Positions 8,723-20,792 of a stretch of DNA of 64,000 nt are shown one piece after another. The notes under the pieces are model-generated. The model was not told the origin of the DNA, made no database searches, and saw only the letters and a list, made by a program, of their open reading frames with translations. A program made the position numbers and the translations under genes. The stretch comes from Ruania alkalisoli. GTDB taxonomy: Bacteria > Actinomycetota > Actinomycetes > Actinomycetales > Beutenbergiaceae. Location: contig NZ_CP063169.1 in NCBI RefSeq assembly GCF_014960965.1, positions 3,257,581 to 3,321,580 of the forward strand, read 5' to 3'. Position 1 is the first letter of the stretch. Each line of letters begins with the position of its first letter.

Positions 8723-10630
8723 TTAAGCGTCCTCACCATCCTCGTCGCCGGTCAGATCCGTCTCCCACTCCCAGAAGTTCCAGAAGATGGTCGGGGAGAT
8801 GGAGATCGGGTCGATACCCTGCAGCCGGGCGTTGAAGCCGTGCACACCCGGGTGCTGGTAGAGGGTGACACCAAAGCCCTGCTCGACGAGGATCGTCTCG
8901 ACCTCGGCGAGGATCTCGGCCTGGCGTGCCGCGTCGGTCGTGACGGCGAGCTCGTCGTACAGCTCGTCCACGCGCGGGTCGGCGAAGTCACCGAAGTTGT
9001 TCCCGCCGCCGTCCTCGAAGTTCGCCCGCGATTCGTTCACCGCGGTCGAGGTGGACTGCCAGCCGAACATCGAGGCGTCGTAGCCGCTCGCGTCGGCGAG
9101 CAGGGAGCCCCAGTCGCCGCTGGACTGGTCGATGATCTCGAACAGGCCGTCCTGCTGAACGGACTCGGTGATCAGTGCCAGCTGCTCCTGGCGCCGGACA
9201 TTCTCCGCCGCGGTGAGCACGCGCACCTGCACCGGGGTCTCCACGCCGGCGTCTTCGAGGAGCTGGGCAGCACCCTCACGGTCGAGCTCGAGCGGGTAGA
9301 GCTCGTCCATCCCGTTCGCTTCGACGATCTGGTCGTAGTTCGGCGAACCGGGAATCGCTGTGTAGGACGACCGGACGTTGGCCTCCGGGTTGAGCGGGGT
9401 GACGATCCGGTCCACGATGTCCTGCCGCGGGATCAGCTTCAGGAACGCCTGACGCACGGCCAGGGCAGCGTCCTCGTCACCGTCGTAGGTGGCCGGGTCG
9501 AACGGGCCGCCGTTGGTGAACATCAGGTCGACGTGCTCGTAGACCGCGGCGTCATCGGTGATGACGTCGAAGTTCTCACCGAGGGCTTCCAGGGCCTGCA
9601 GCGTGTCGGCGCTGGCCTGCGGGGAGATGAGGTCCAGCTCGCCGTTCTCGAGGGCCTGGACCTGCGCCATCGGGTCTTCGCTGTAGCGGACCGTGATGGT
9701 CTCGATCTGCGGCTGGTGATCGCCGGTGTAGTTCTCGTTGGCCTCGAGCGTGACGTACTGGTCGCGCACGAAGTCGGTCATGATGTACGGACCGCTGGAC
9801 AGGTACAGCGACTCGTCCTCTGGCAGGGTGTCGCCGAACGCGAAGCCGTTGTTCCAGAAGTCCGAGATCGGTGCGAGCGCCTCGGCGTCGTTGTTGACGA
9901 CGGCGTCGACGAAGGCGTCCTTGGCCTCCTGCGGGTCCTCGATGTCGAGGGCGTGCATGGCGACCACGTGCGCCGGCACACCGACGTCCAGGTTGGACTC
10001 CCAGTCAGCGAACGGCTCGGAGTAGACGAAGGTGATCGTCTTGCCGTCCTCGGAGATCGTGGGGGTCTCCTCGATCAGGCTGATCGTGCCGGAGGTGAAG
10101 TTGAAGAAGACGTTGTTCTCGATCTCCTCCTGCGGCACCTCGTCACCGGCGTTCTCGGAGTCCTCCGGGTACAGCCAGACGACATTGCCCTCCTCGTCGA
10201 AGGACTGCACGAACGCGGCAGTGTTCAGGTGACCGCTGAGGGCCGCCCAGCTGAGCAGCATGTCAGAGGCGTCCACGGGGGTACCGTCCGACCAGGCGGC
10301 GTCATCGGCGAAGGTGTACTCGACCGTCAGCGGGTCCTCGCTGGTGACCTGGTACGAGGCGAAGGACTCGTTCGGGACGAGGTTGAGGTCGCCGTCGTAG
10401 TAGTTCACGTAGTCGTTCATCAAGTACCGGATGTTCGCGTTCGCGGTCGCGTTGCCGGTCGCGCTGTCCTCGTTGTACTCGTAGAACCCCTGGTTCCAGC
10501 CGACTGTCACGGCGGTGCCGGTGTCGAGTCCGGTACCTTCTCCGGACGTGTCGGGGGTATCGCACGCGCTCAGCACGAGCGCGCTGGCTGCCAACGTGGC
10601 AGCGACGGCGGTGATGCGCCTGATCTTCAC
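8723..10630 (-). CDS. ABC importer solute-binding lipoprotein, family 5 (OppA/DppA type)
   Basis: Extracytoplasmic peptide-binding lipoprotein of 635 aa. The start is the GTG at 10630: it is preceded by AAAGGAGGAACT, a near-ideal ribosome binding site, and opens a signal peptide (KIRRITAVAATLAASALVLSAC) ending in the lipobox LSAC. The mature protein has the family 5 features: an acidic start, a LSSGPYIMTDFVRDQYVTLEANENYTG segment typical of SBP_bac_5, and a C-terminus with VDELYDELAVTTD. It is the first gene of the importer cluster, transcribed leftwards. Family 5 proteins bind oligopeptides, dipeptides, nickel or glycosides, and the ligand cannot be read from sequence. Confidence 0.95.
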   Translation of the reverse strand: MKIRRITAVAATLAASALVLSACDTPDTSGEGTGLDTGTAVTVGWNQGFYEYNEDSATGNATANANIRYLMNDYVNYYDGDLNLVPNESFASYQVTSEDPLTVEYTFADDAAWSDGTPVDASDMLLSWAALSGHLNTAAFVQSFDEEGNVVWLYPEDSENAGDEVPQEEIENNVFFNFTSGTISLIEETPTISEDGKTITFVYSEPFADWESNLDVGVPAHVVAMHALDIEDPQEAKDAFVDAVVNNDAEALAPISDFWNNGFAFGDTLPEDESLYLSSGPYIMTDFVRDQYVTLEANENYTGDHQPQIETITVRYSEDPMAQVQALENGELDLISPQASADTLQALEALGENFDVITDDAAVYEHVDLMFTNGGPFDPATYDGDEDAALAVRQAFLKLIPRQDIVDRIVTPLNPEANVRSSYTAIPGSPNYDQIVEANGMDELYPLELDREGAAQLLEDAGVETPVQVRVLTAAENVRRQEQLALITESVQQDGLFEIIDQSSGDWGSLLADASGYDASMFGWQSTSTAVNESRANFEDGGGNNFGDFADPRVDELYDELAVTTDAARQAEILAEVETILVEQGFGVTLYQHPGVHGFNARLQGIDPISISPTIFWNFWEWETDLTGDEDGEDA

Positions 10631-13563
<2,933 letters not shown>

Positions 13564-13635
13564 CCGACCTCGCTCCGCAGGCTCACGTAGCTGTGAGGCT
13601 GCGCCGAGCCCGCGCCGGCTGAGGCGACACACAAC

Positions 13636-13680
13636 AGAAATCCCTCGTCGATCTGGTGACCAGATCGACGAGGGATTTCT
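13636..13680. terminator. Perfect bidirectional terminator after icd
   Basis: Arms 13636-13656 and 13660-13680 pair perfectly over 21 bp around a TGA loop. The stem begins AGAAA and ends TTTCT, so each strand finishes in a short T-run. It sits between the convergent icd and polysaccharide lyase genes and should end both transcripts. Confidence 0.9.
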
Positions 13681-13726
13681 TCGTGTGGGCGCCGGCACAG
13701 GGGCTCAGGTATTGGCGCCTACCCGA

Positions 13727-16189
13727 TCAGCGACTCGCGAACATCACCCGGTGCTCGCCACCGCGGCGCACGCCGGCATCGACCGCGAGTACCAGCGGAG
13801 CCGTGGAGACCACCGTCACCGACTCATCCGCCTCAATGACGGCGTCGGGCACCTCGATCGGCAACTCGACCGTGAGCGTGCCGCCGGCCCTCGTGGGCTG
13901 CGCCACGACGACCTCGACCTGACGCTTGGCGCGTCGGCTGGCGTTGCTGTGCGGCGGCGGGGTCTGCCGGTGCCCGACCGCGCACGGCCCGCTGACGGTG
14001 TACCCGCCGTGCGTCCCTGCCTCGAAGAAGTGGCCCATGCGGGTCCCGTCGCCGGCCTCGATGAGGTGCGCGGCCGGCTCGGCGAGCACGACGGCGACCC
14101 CTGGCCGCTCCGCCTCGTCCGCCGTGGTCCGGGCGTCCGCGAGCGGGAGGATCTGATAGGCGTACCAGTCTGCGTCGCCTGTGTGTTCGCGTTCGATCCG
14201 CACGTAGTCGCGGCTGACCTCCTCGTCGGTCCCGCCGGTGTCGGAGCCGTCGTTGATGGTCTTCCAGGTACCGGTGCGACGTTCGGACCGCACCTGCCAG
14301 GTGGGCGCGGCACCGGCAGCGTTCTCAGAGTCCTCAGTGTCCTCAGGGGCGAGCGCGACGATGCCGGCGTGGCCGGCCACGTGCACGGCAGTGGTCGCCA
14401 CCGGAGCGTCCGTGAGCGCCACCGTCTCGCCGTCGACCTGCACCTCCGGGATCTGCCCGGCAGGGAAGGACCGGTTCTCGGCGATCGTGCGGGAGCCGGT
14501 GCCGGAGGTGTCGGTGATGGCCGATCCCACGCAGACGACGCGATCGTCGAGGTAGAACCACGACTTGTTCGCAGTCAGCTTCCCGGAGAAGTTCCGCAGG
14601 TTCATCGCGGTGGTGCCCATCTCCCCAGCGACGGTGAGGCCACCGGCGTAGGAGTTCTGAGCGCGCGGGATACCGGTGCCGTCACCGAGGCCGGAGGTCC
14701 GCTCCTCCCCGGTCACGGTGATCCCCGGCAGGGCGTATGGGTCGACGGTGGGCCAGAAGTCAGCGGAGTACTGGGCCGAGTCCTCACGGTGGTACAGGAA
14801 CATCATGCCGTCGCCCTGGTACCAGCCCAGGTTGTTCTCGCGGTTACCCCACTCGTAACGCCCGATCCGGGCCGAGGACGTGTTCACGACGGCGGCCCAC
14901 TCGCCGCGGTGGTGGACGATGCGCTCCTGCTCGTAGGTGTTGGTGGTGCCCACACGAGGCTCCGCCGCCGTGATCGCCTCGTCCTCGACGACGGCGAGAC
15001 TACGGGCCGTGGCCGCCAGGGTCTGGTTGTTGGTCGCCAGGGGCTGGTCCTCGGTCCGGTCCAGCCATCCCTTCACCATCGCCCGGTAACGCGCCGCGTC
15101 GGCTGCCGGAGCGGAGTCGGCGAGCACGAGGATCGCCGAGGCGATGGCGAAGCCGGAGTGGAAGTCCTGCCCCTGCTGGCGCGAGACCGCCCGACCGCGG
15201 GTGGTGTCCATGGTGCGCACGTCCCACTGGAAGGGCGCGAAGGTGAGGTCGATGGACTCGAAGAGGTTGTTCACCTGCGGGTCGCTCACCGCCCACTGGC
15301 TTCCGGCGAGGAGTGCAAGCACCTCGGCCACGCCGGTGATCGCGACTCCACCGTAGGTGCCGGAGTAGGGCAGGTACCCGTGCTGGATGAAGGAACCGTC
15401 GTCGTAGAAGCCGTCCCCGGAGGTGACACGTCCGAATACGCTGTTGCGACCGCCACCGGCGACGTCGGAGAGCGCATCGCGACCAAGGATGACGTCGGCT
15501 TCGTTCTCATCGATCAGGCCGCGCATGATGCACGAGAGTGCCTTGTCCACCCGGTTCGCACCGGTCTCCTTCAGCCAGGAGTAGTCGCGCCGGACGTTCG
15601 GATCGGGGGCGTGGAACCGGACCGCGGCGAGCAGCAGGTCGACCACCTCGTCCGGGGCGTTCTCGCCGAGCAGGATCAGAGTGTCGGCCACCCGGCGCGG
15701 GAGGCCGATCTCCCAGAACCACCAGTTACCGGGGCGGCTGCGGCCGGCACGGTACTGGCCCGAGAGGAACCAGAGAGCTCCTTGGAGGTCGGACAGGAGG
15801 TCAGGGTCCTGGTAATACTCGCTGCCACCGGAAGCCCAGGCGGTGGCGAGGGTGGTGATCCGGTTGGCCGTGACTCCCATGTTCCCGACCTCGGTGGTGT
15901 TCGAGGCCCCGTTGATCGGCAGGTCCGGCCACAGGTACCGCCGGCCCGAGGCGCGGTTGAAGGTCGCGATCAGGTCGCTGGCCTCCGCGTCGATCGTCTG
16001 CCGCTTCTGCGCGAGCTCGGGGTGGATCGCGGCGACATCGCCACCGGTCAGGAACTCGCGACGCCGATCGACCAGCCCATCGAACGGTTCGGCCGCACGG
16101 GCCGAGGTGCTGGTGCCGATCGTGCCAGCAGTGGCGAGTGCTGCCGCGGCCCCGACCAGGAAGGTCCGACGCGATGCTGTGAGATTCAT
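13727..16189 (-). CDS. Secreted polysaccharide lyase family 8 (hyaluronate/chondroitin/xanthan lyase type)
   Basis: An exported lyase of about 820 aa that cleaves uronic-acid polysaccharides by beta-elimination. A Tat-type signal (ASRRTFLVGAAAALATAG ... ARA) opens the protein. The PL8 catalytic set is visible: Asn at about 212 in TGANR, His at about 270 and Tyr at about 279 in QHGYLPYSGTYGG with the H-to-Y spacing of pneumococcal hyaluronate lyase, and Arg in RGRAVSR near 333. NWWFWEIGLPR (about 155) is the aromatic substrate patch. The C-terminal half is beta-sandwich. I prefer ATG 16189, with GGAG 8 nt upstream; ATG 16195 is the alternative. The exact substrate is not deducible. A dyad upstream resembles one before the GH31 gene at 37870-41460. 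Confidence 0.92.
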   Translation of the reverse strand: MNLTASRRTFLVGAAAALATAGTIGTSTSARAAEPFDGLVDRRREFLTGGDVAAIHPELAQKRQTIDAEASDLIATFNRASGRRYLWPDLPINGASNTTEVGNMGVTANRITTLATAWASGGSEYYQDPDLLSDLQGALWFLSGQYRAGRSRPGNWWFWEIGLPRRVADTLILLGENAPDEVVDLLLAAVRFHAPDPNVRRDYSWLKETGANRVDKALSCIMRGLIDENEADVILGRDALSDVAGGGRNSVFGRVTSGDGFYDDGSFIQHGYLPYSGTYGGVAITGVAEVLALLAGSQWAVSDPQVNNLFESIDLTFAPFQWDVRTMDTTRGRAVSRQQGQDFHSGFAIASAILVLADSAPAADAARYRAMVKGWLDRTEDQPLATNNQTLAATARSLAVVEDEAITAAEPRVGTTNTYEQERIVHHRGEWAAVVNTSSARIGRYEWGNRENNLGWYQGDGMMFLYHREDSAQYSADFWPTVDPYALPGITVTGEERTSGLGDGTGIPRAQNSYAGGLTVAGEMGTTAMNLRNFSGKLTANKSWFYLDDRVVCVGSAITDTSGTGSRTIAENRSFPAGQIPEVQVDGETVALTDAPVATTAVHVAGHAGIVALAPEDTEDSENAAGAAPTWQVRSERRTGTWKTINDGSDTGGTDEEVSRDYVRIEREHTGDADWYAYQILPLADARTTADEAERPGVAVVLAEPAAHLIEAGDGTRMGHFFEAGTHGGYTVSGPCAVGHRQTPPPHSNASRRAKRQVEVVVAQPTRAGGTLTVELPIEVPDAVIEADESVTVVSTAPLVLAVDAGVRRGGEHRVMFASR

Positions 16190-16202
16190 TTTCATGGCTC
16201 CG

Positions 16203-16226
16203 TTACCTAGGTGAAAATTGCTCACC
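16203..16226. promoter_or_regulatory. Candidate operator upstream of the PL8 lyase
   Basis: GGTGA (16210-16214) and TCACC (16222-16226) form a dyad around a 7-nt core, next to the small palindrome ACCTAGGT (16205-16212). Read toward the lyase it contains TGAGCAATTTT. A TGAGCAATGTT sits at the same distance before the GH31 gene, hinting at a shared repressor. Confidence 0.45.
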
Positions 16227-16272
16227 CGCACGGTAGTAGAAGGTCCGCCATCAAGCAAGCGCCTTCCAGGAG

Positions 16273-17415
16273 TCACTCCACGCGCTGAGCGAGGACGACG
16301 TACTCCCTGCCGGGACGGTCCGGGGCGTCGCGCACCTCGCGGACCAGGAAGCCGCAACGGGCGAGTGACGCCGTCACCTGCTCACGGCTACGGAATCGCA
16401 GCGTGGACTCGGCCGGGATCGTGACGCCGTCGGCGAATCGTGTGTGGCTGCGGAAGGTGACCGTCTCGGCGCGTACGTCGAGCAGTTCGTGCCAGGACTC
16501 GACCCGGCCGATCCCGGGCACGTCGGCGGAGGTGAAGGAGTCGCGGACATTCCATGACTCCCAGGCCCGGCGTTCGGGGATGCGCGTCTCGAACACCAGA
16601 TATCCGCCGGGCCGTACGAGTGTCGCGATCGCATGGAGATTCTCCTCCCAGGCGTCATCGGTGACGAACACCTGAGCCACATTGGCGGTCATCGTGGCCA
16701 GATCGGCCTGCAGTCCGGCGAACTCGCGAGCCGCGGCGGCGGCGTCGCCGTGAAGCCACCTCACCCGGTCCGCGTGAGGCTTGCGGCGTGCCACGTCCAG
16801 CGAGGCGCCCGCGGGGTCCACCCCAACGACGTCGCAGCCCCGGCCGGCGAGCATGGTGGCAAGCGTGCCGGTGCCGCAGCCCACGTCGAGCACTGATCGC
16901 GCACCCAGCTCCTCTGCGATATCCACGTAGAGGTCCAGATCAGACCGGTCCGGGTCCAACGCGTCGTACACGGCAGCGAGTCGGGCGTCGTCGAACACAC
17001 CATCTGAGGGCGGCGGCGCCTGAGGCAATACCGCCACGGCCTCGACCTCGACAACCTGGCCGGGGTAGCCGAGCACAGTCACCCCCATGAGTGTCGATGG
17101 CACGTCGTGGTCGCCGAACGCGGTCCGGACGACGTCCCACACCCGGACCAGGTCAGCCTGATTCGAGGAGGCCACCAGCACGCGGTGGGAGACGATATCC
17201 GTCAGGTCCGCGCCCAAATCCGCCAGAGCCTGGCGCAGGTTCACCACGACGGCGTGGGCCTGGGCTTCATAGTCCCCGGGCGCGATCGTGGTGCCTTCCG
17301 GGTCGAGCGGGCACGCGCCGGCCAGATGGACCAGGCGGGCCGTGGCGGGCACGGATGCGGCGTAGGCGTAGTCGGTGGCGGCGAGGGACGGCGAGCGATG
17401 CAGGCGTACGGTCAT
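16273..17415 (-). CDS. RidA-domain / class I methyltransferase fusion
   Basis: A 380-aa two-domain protein. Residues 1-125 are a RidA/YjgF fold (imine/enamine deaminase family): VHLAGACPLDPEGTTIAPGDYEAQ, a central VVVNLRQALADLGADLTDI helix and the closing strand GQVVEVEAVAVLP. Residues about 140-380 are a Rossmann SAM-dependent methyltransferase with motif I VLDVGCGTGTLATML and the acidic strand-2 motif VVGVDPAG. The start is ATG 17415, because translation upstream is not RidA-like. The two domains normally occur as separate proteins. The substrate is unknown. The fusion suggests methylation coupled to handling of a reactive enamine, but that is inference. Confidence 0.88.
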   Translation of the reverse strand: MTVRLHRSPSLAATDYAYAASVPATARLVHLAGACPLDPEGTTIAPGDYEAQAHAVVVNLRQALADLGADLTDIVSHRVLVASSNQADLVRVWDVVRTAFGDHDVPSTLMGVTVLGYPGQVVEVEAVAVLPQAPPPSDGVFDDARLAAVYDALDPDRSDLDLYVDIAEELGARSVLDVGCGTGTLATMLAGRGCDVVGVDPAGASLDVARRKPHADRVRWLHGDAAAAAREFAGLQADLATMTANVAQVFVTDDAWEENLHAIATLVRPGGYLVFETRIPERRAWESWNVRDSFTSADVPGIGRVESWHELLDVRAETVTFRSHTRFADGVTIPAESTLRFRSREQVTASLARCGFLVREVRDAPDRPGREYVVLAQRVE

Positions 17416-17528
17416 GGTGGCGACAGTAGGACCGTCAGGCACCACGCCACGAGGCAATATGCCGATATGACGTGCACACGATGTCGCGATTGGAGCGATC
17501 CGCGACCAGGCGGCGCTGTGATGCCGGG

Positions 17529-17574
17529 CCAGGTGAGTCGGACCAGGTGAGTCAGACCAGGTGACCGGGACCAG
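17529..17574. repeat. 14-bp tandem repeat, three units
   Basis: Units CCAGGTGAGTCGGA, CCAGGTGAGTCAGA and CCAGGTGACCGGGA lie head to tail, plus a partial fourth CCAG. The array is in the short gap between the YjbR-HhH and RidA-methyltransferase genes. Function unknown. Confidence 0.7.
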
Positions 17575-17588
17575 CGACGCCGGTTCGG

Positions 17589-18128
17589 TCAGGTCACCGG
17601 AGATGGGGCGAAGGACAACCCGCGTTCGGCCAGCGCGTCACCGAGGATCCGCACCGCCTTCGGCCCGACTCCGTGCATGGCGAGCAGCTCTGCCTCGGAG
17701 CGCGTGGCCACCTGGTCCAGCGTGGTGATCCCGGCGGCCGCGAGCGCCCGGGTGGCGGGCTTGCCGATGGCGGGCAGATCGACCGGGGCCGTCCCCGCGA
17801 TGGCGGCGTCGTAGCGCTCGCCCAGGCCCGCCGGCGCACAGTGCCGCCAGGCGCGGGCAACCAGGGCATTCAGCTCCTGCCCGTTCACGGCGGCGAGCGG
17901 AACACGCACCCCGGTCACGAACGGGCCGCGCGTGATCGGGGTACTACCGGGCCGGATCCTGGCCACCTCCCGGACGACGTCGGCCGGGAGCCGGAGCTCG
18001 GCTTCGTCGCCGTGCGCACTCGCGAAGATCGTCCCGCGGACGCTGAACGCGGGCATCCCACCGCGTGCCTCCTCCTCGGCTCCGGGAAGATCCAGAGCCG
18101 CTCGGCGCAGCTGAGCCGTCGTCGTCAT
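17589..18128 (-). CDS. MmcQ/YjbR-family protein with C-terminal helix-hairpin-helix
   Basis: A 179-aa protein. The first ~115 residues match the YjbR/MmcQ fold (double-psi-like DNA-associated family): LPGAEEEARGGMPAFSVRGTIFASAHGDEAELRLP and a WRHCAP helix. The C-terminal ~60 residues are a helix-hairpin-helix module with LPAIGKPATRALAAAGITTLDQV and LLAMHGVGPKAVRIL, as in DNA-binding HhH domains and the RNA polymerase alpha C-terminal domain. The pair suggests nucleic acid binding; no enzymatic activity is established for the family. It lies 24 bp downstream of the helicase gene and could be co-transcribed. Confidence 0.82.
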   Translation of the reverse strand: MTTTAQLRRAALDLPGAEEEARGGMPAFSVRGTIFASAHGDEAELRLPADVVREVARIRPGSTPITRGPFVTGVRVPLAAVNGQELNALVARAWRHCAPAGLGERYDAAIAGTAPVDLPAIGKPATRALAAAGITTLDQVATRSEAELLAMHGVGPKAVRILGDALAERGLSFAPSPVT

Positions 18129-18152
18129 GCTCCGATCGTAGGCAGGCGCGCA

Positions 18153-20792
18153 TCACGACGGAACGGGCACACCTCGATCACCGAGCCAGTGCAGGAAGGT
18201 CTCGGCATCGAGGACGGCCTTGCCGTACTCGCGTGCCTTCCGCGCTTTCCCGGACTGCGTGCCGGGTTCCGCAGTCACCAGCACATCCGTGCGCGTCTTG
18301 GTCACCGAGGGCACCGGCCGCAACCCTGCGGCCAGGGCCAGCGCCTCCATCTCACCCCGTGCGAGCGGGCGTCCTGACGGCGTCAGCACCTCTCCCGTGA
18401 AGCACACCCTGGCCTCGGGGTGCAGCACGTCAGCCACCTCGACGGCGTCCGGTGCGTTCGCCGAGACCGTTTCCGCGAGCCCGGGGCCGAGCAGGGGCTC
18501 GAGCCTGCGCAACCGGTCGAGCACGGCAGCGGTGGCCTCCACCCGGCCCGCGGCAGCCAGCACCTGGGCCCGGGCGACTGCCACGGTGGGGCCGGTGATC
18601 GCCACCCCTGGTCCGGCGGTAGCCGCCTCCCCAGGTCCGCCGGCAGCGAGCTCCTGATGCGACGCCACGCCCTCACCACCTCGCGTGTTGCCCCGTTCTG
18701 TCGCTCGATCCGACACCGGGGCGACAGTTTGCGGCAACGCGTGAGGGACACTGGTGCTCCAGGCAGGGTCTGGAGGAGCCGATTCCGGCAGCTGGCCACC
18801 GATCAGCGCTCGCGAGACCGGTCCGCTGACGGCGAGCAGGTCGGCCAGCCCGGGCAGGTGAGCCGGGCGCGGAGCCGGCACGTCCGGATCGCGGGTGAGC
18901 AGGTAGCCCACCCCAGCGGACTCCAGGTCGGAGCCGGTGGGATCGGTGAACGCATCGACGGCGTCCGCGGGAGCGGTGAGTGCGGCGAGCGCAGCACGCG
19001 CCCGGTCGAGGGCCGACGCTTTCCCTGGGGGAGCGCTCGCGCGTGGCTCATCGGTCGAGTGTGCGGATGTGCGCGCCGCCCCGGGAGCGCCTGCCGCACC
19101 AGACCCGCCCGTGGCCCCGGGCGCTTCCCCGTCCGCGGAGGCCGCAACACCCAGCGGTAGCGGCACCACCACCCCCAGACGCTTGAGCTCGAAGTCCAGC
19201 AGCGCCATCGTCTCGTCGATCCCGGGACCGACCGGCGTGCAGCCGTCGAGTACCGGCGCCAGGAGCGCCCAGGCTTCGGCGAGAGTTGGCGCGAGGGCGA
19301 CGTCCGCCGTCGTGATCGCGAATCGGAGTCGCGCATCGGCCAGGTCGCGCTGCGGGTTGACCAGGGTACTCAGGGCGGTCCCGTCGGAGAAGGCGACGGC
19401 GATTTCCACGGGCCGGGGCCGTGACATCCTGCCTTCCTCCCCCACGGTGAGCATGCCGATCCCGCAGAACTGAGCCTGCGCCGTCGTGGGCCTGGCGGAC
19501 CGGAGGAAACGGGTGATCCGGCGGTCGGTCTTGAGGTCCTTGGCGAACACGGGCCGGCGCAGGACCAGCCCGGCCATCGACGTGCAGCGGCTGAGTGCCA
19601 CATACACCTGACCGTCGGAGAAGGTGCCACCGGTGAGGTCGACCACCACCCGGTCGAGCGTCTGGCCCTGGCTCTTGTGGATGGTGATCGCCCAGGCGAG
19701 GCGGAACGGCAGCTGAGTGAAGGTGCCGACCACCTCGTGCCGAAGGGTGCCGGATTCGACCACCGGGCGGGTGGCCTCCCAGGTGAACGGGCGAACCTCG
19801 GCGGCGGACCCGTCGGTGAAGACGACCGCCACGCTCAGATCACCGGGATCATCCGATTCGCCGCTCTCGACGTGTTCGATCCGGCCGATCGTGCCGTTCA
19901 CCCACCGGTCGCCGGGGTCGTTGGTGAGCATCATCACCTGGGCCCCCTCCTTGAACCGGAGAGTGGCGTCGGCCGGCGGGTCGAGCGTGCTGAGGTCGCC
20001 GGTCTGGGTGGCGGTACTGATGCGCTCAGGGGTGTCGAGGTGGGCGAGGCGGGCGTTGTTGCGGGAGGTGGCGAGCCGGTTGGTGGGGGTGAGCGTGAGC
20101 CAGAACTCGTGCTCGGGCGGTTCGAACTCGCGATCGGTGCGGGCGTTGAGCTCATCCATCGCGTGCCCGAGCAGCACACCCTCGCGGATCGCATTCAGGA
20201 TGGCGGTGAGCCGATCGTCGCCGAGCTGGCGGAAGACGGTGGTCAGTTCGACGGTTGGGAACTGGTCGTAGGAGTCGGCAGAGAAGAAGTACGGCGTGGC
20301 ATACCGGGTGGCGAAGAAGTCCGCCTCACCCTCGGTGACCACGGGCGGGAGCTGGTGCAGGTCGCCTACGAGCACCAGTTGCACGCCTCCCAGGGGGGTG
20401 CCGGGCCGGGGTCCGAAGCGTTCCAGCGCAGCGGTGAGCATGTCGAACAAGTCCGCTCGCACCATCGATGCCTCGTCGATGATGAGCGTGTCGAGCGAGG
20501 CGAGCGCCTTGGCGAACCGGCCCGGGCGGTAGCGACCGGTGCGGACCTCGTCCACGGTGGTGGTGGCGGTCAGGCTGAGGAGCCGGTGGATCGTGTAGCC
20601 GCCCACGTTGAGTGCGGCGATCCCGGTGGGTGCGGCCACCACTACCCGACGCCTGGTGGTCGCCAGGAAATGCCGGATGAGGGTGGACTTGCCGGTTCCT
20701 GCCTTACCGGTCAGGAAGATGTTCTCGCCGCGTTCGAGCAGGTCGAGGGCGCGCTGGAATTCCGGAGTGAGGACGAGGTCGGGCCCACTCAT
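18153..20792 (-). CDS. Pif1-like helicase fused to degenerate DnaQ-like and BRCT domains
   Basis: An 879-aa SF1 helicase. Walker A GKAGTGKS is at 29-36, DEAS (Walker B) at 106-109, GDLHQLPP at 143-150 and the UvrD_C2-like HKSQGQTLDRVVVDL at 372-386, all as in Pif1/RecD-type helicases. Residues about 440-547 align with the outline of a DnaQ/RNase T exonuclease (strand, ALSTLVNP, the FAITTADVALAPTLAEAW segment, then a helix ending ELKRLG), but the first DxE motif is replaced by IGMLT, so it is probably inactive. An Ala/Pro/Gly-rich linker (550-790) leads to a C-terminal BRCT domain (VCFTGEVL ... AREYGKAVLDAETFLHWL). Probably a DNA repair or replication-fork helicase. Confidence 0.88.
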   Translation of the reverse strand: MSGPDLVLTPEFQRALDLLERGENIFLTGKAGTGKSTLIRHFLATTRRRVVVAAPTGIAALNVGGYTIHRLLSLTATTTVDEVRTGRYRPGRFAKALASLDTLIIDEASMVRADLFDMLTAALERFGPRPGTPLGGVQLVLVGDLHQLPPVVTEGEADFFATRYATPYFFSADSYDQFPTVELTTVFRQLGDDRLTAILNAIREGVLLGHAMDELNARTDREFEPPEHEFWLTLTPTNRLATSRNNARLAHLDTPERISTATQTGDLSTLDPPADATLRFKEGAQVMMLTNDPGDRWVNGTIGRIEHVESGESDDPGDLSVAVVFTDGSAAEVRPFTWEATRPVVESGTLRHEVVGTFTQLPFRLAWAITIHKSQGQTLDRVVVDLTGGTFSDGQVYVALSRCTSMAGLVLRRPVFAKDLKTDRRITRFLRSARPTTAQAQFCGIGMLTVGEEGRMSRPRPVEIAVAFSDGTALSTLVNPQRDLADARLRFAITTADVALAPTLAEAWALLAPVLDGCTPVGPGIDETMALLDFELKRLGVVVPLPLGVAASADGEAPGATGGSGAAGAPGAARTSAHSTDEPRASAPPGKASALDRARAALAALTAPADAVDAFTDPTGSDLESAGVGYLLTRDPDVPAPRPAHLPGLADLLAVSGPVSRALIGGQLPESAPPDPAWSTSVPHALPQTVAPVSDRATERGNTRGGEGVASHQELAAGGPGEAATAGPGVAITGPTVAVARAQVLAAAGRVEATAAVLDRLRRLEPLLGPGLAETVSANAPDAVEVADVLHPEARVCFTGEVLTPSGRPLARGEMEALALAAGLRPVPSVTKTRTDVLVTAEPGTQSGKARKAREYGKAVLDAETFLHWLGDRGVPVPS

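Noticed and set aside
13685-16210. 841-codon open frame opposite the PL8 lyase
   Set aside because: It is the antisense of a gene with all PL8 catalytic residues and a Tat signal; the frame shows no recognisable domain.
17529-17574. Possible iteron origin or att site
   Set aside because: Only three imperfect 14-bp units, and no replication or integrase gene nearby.
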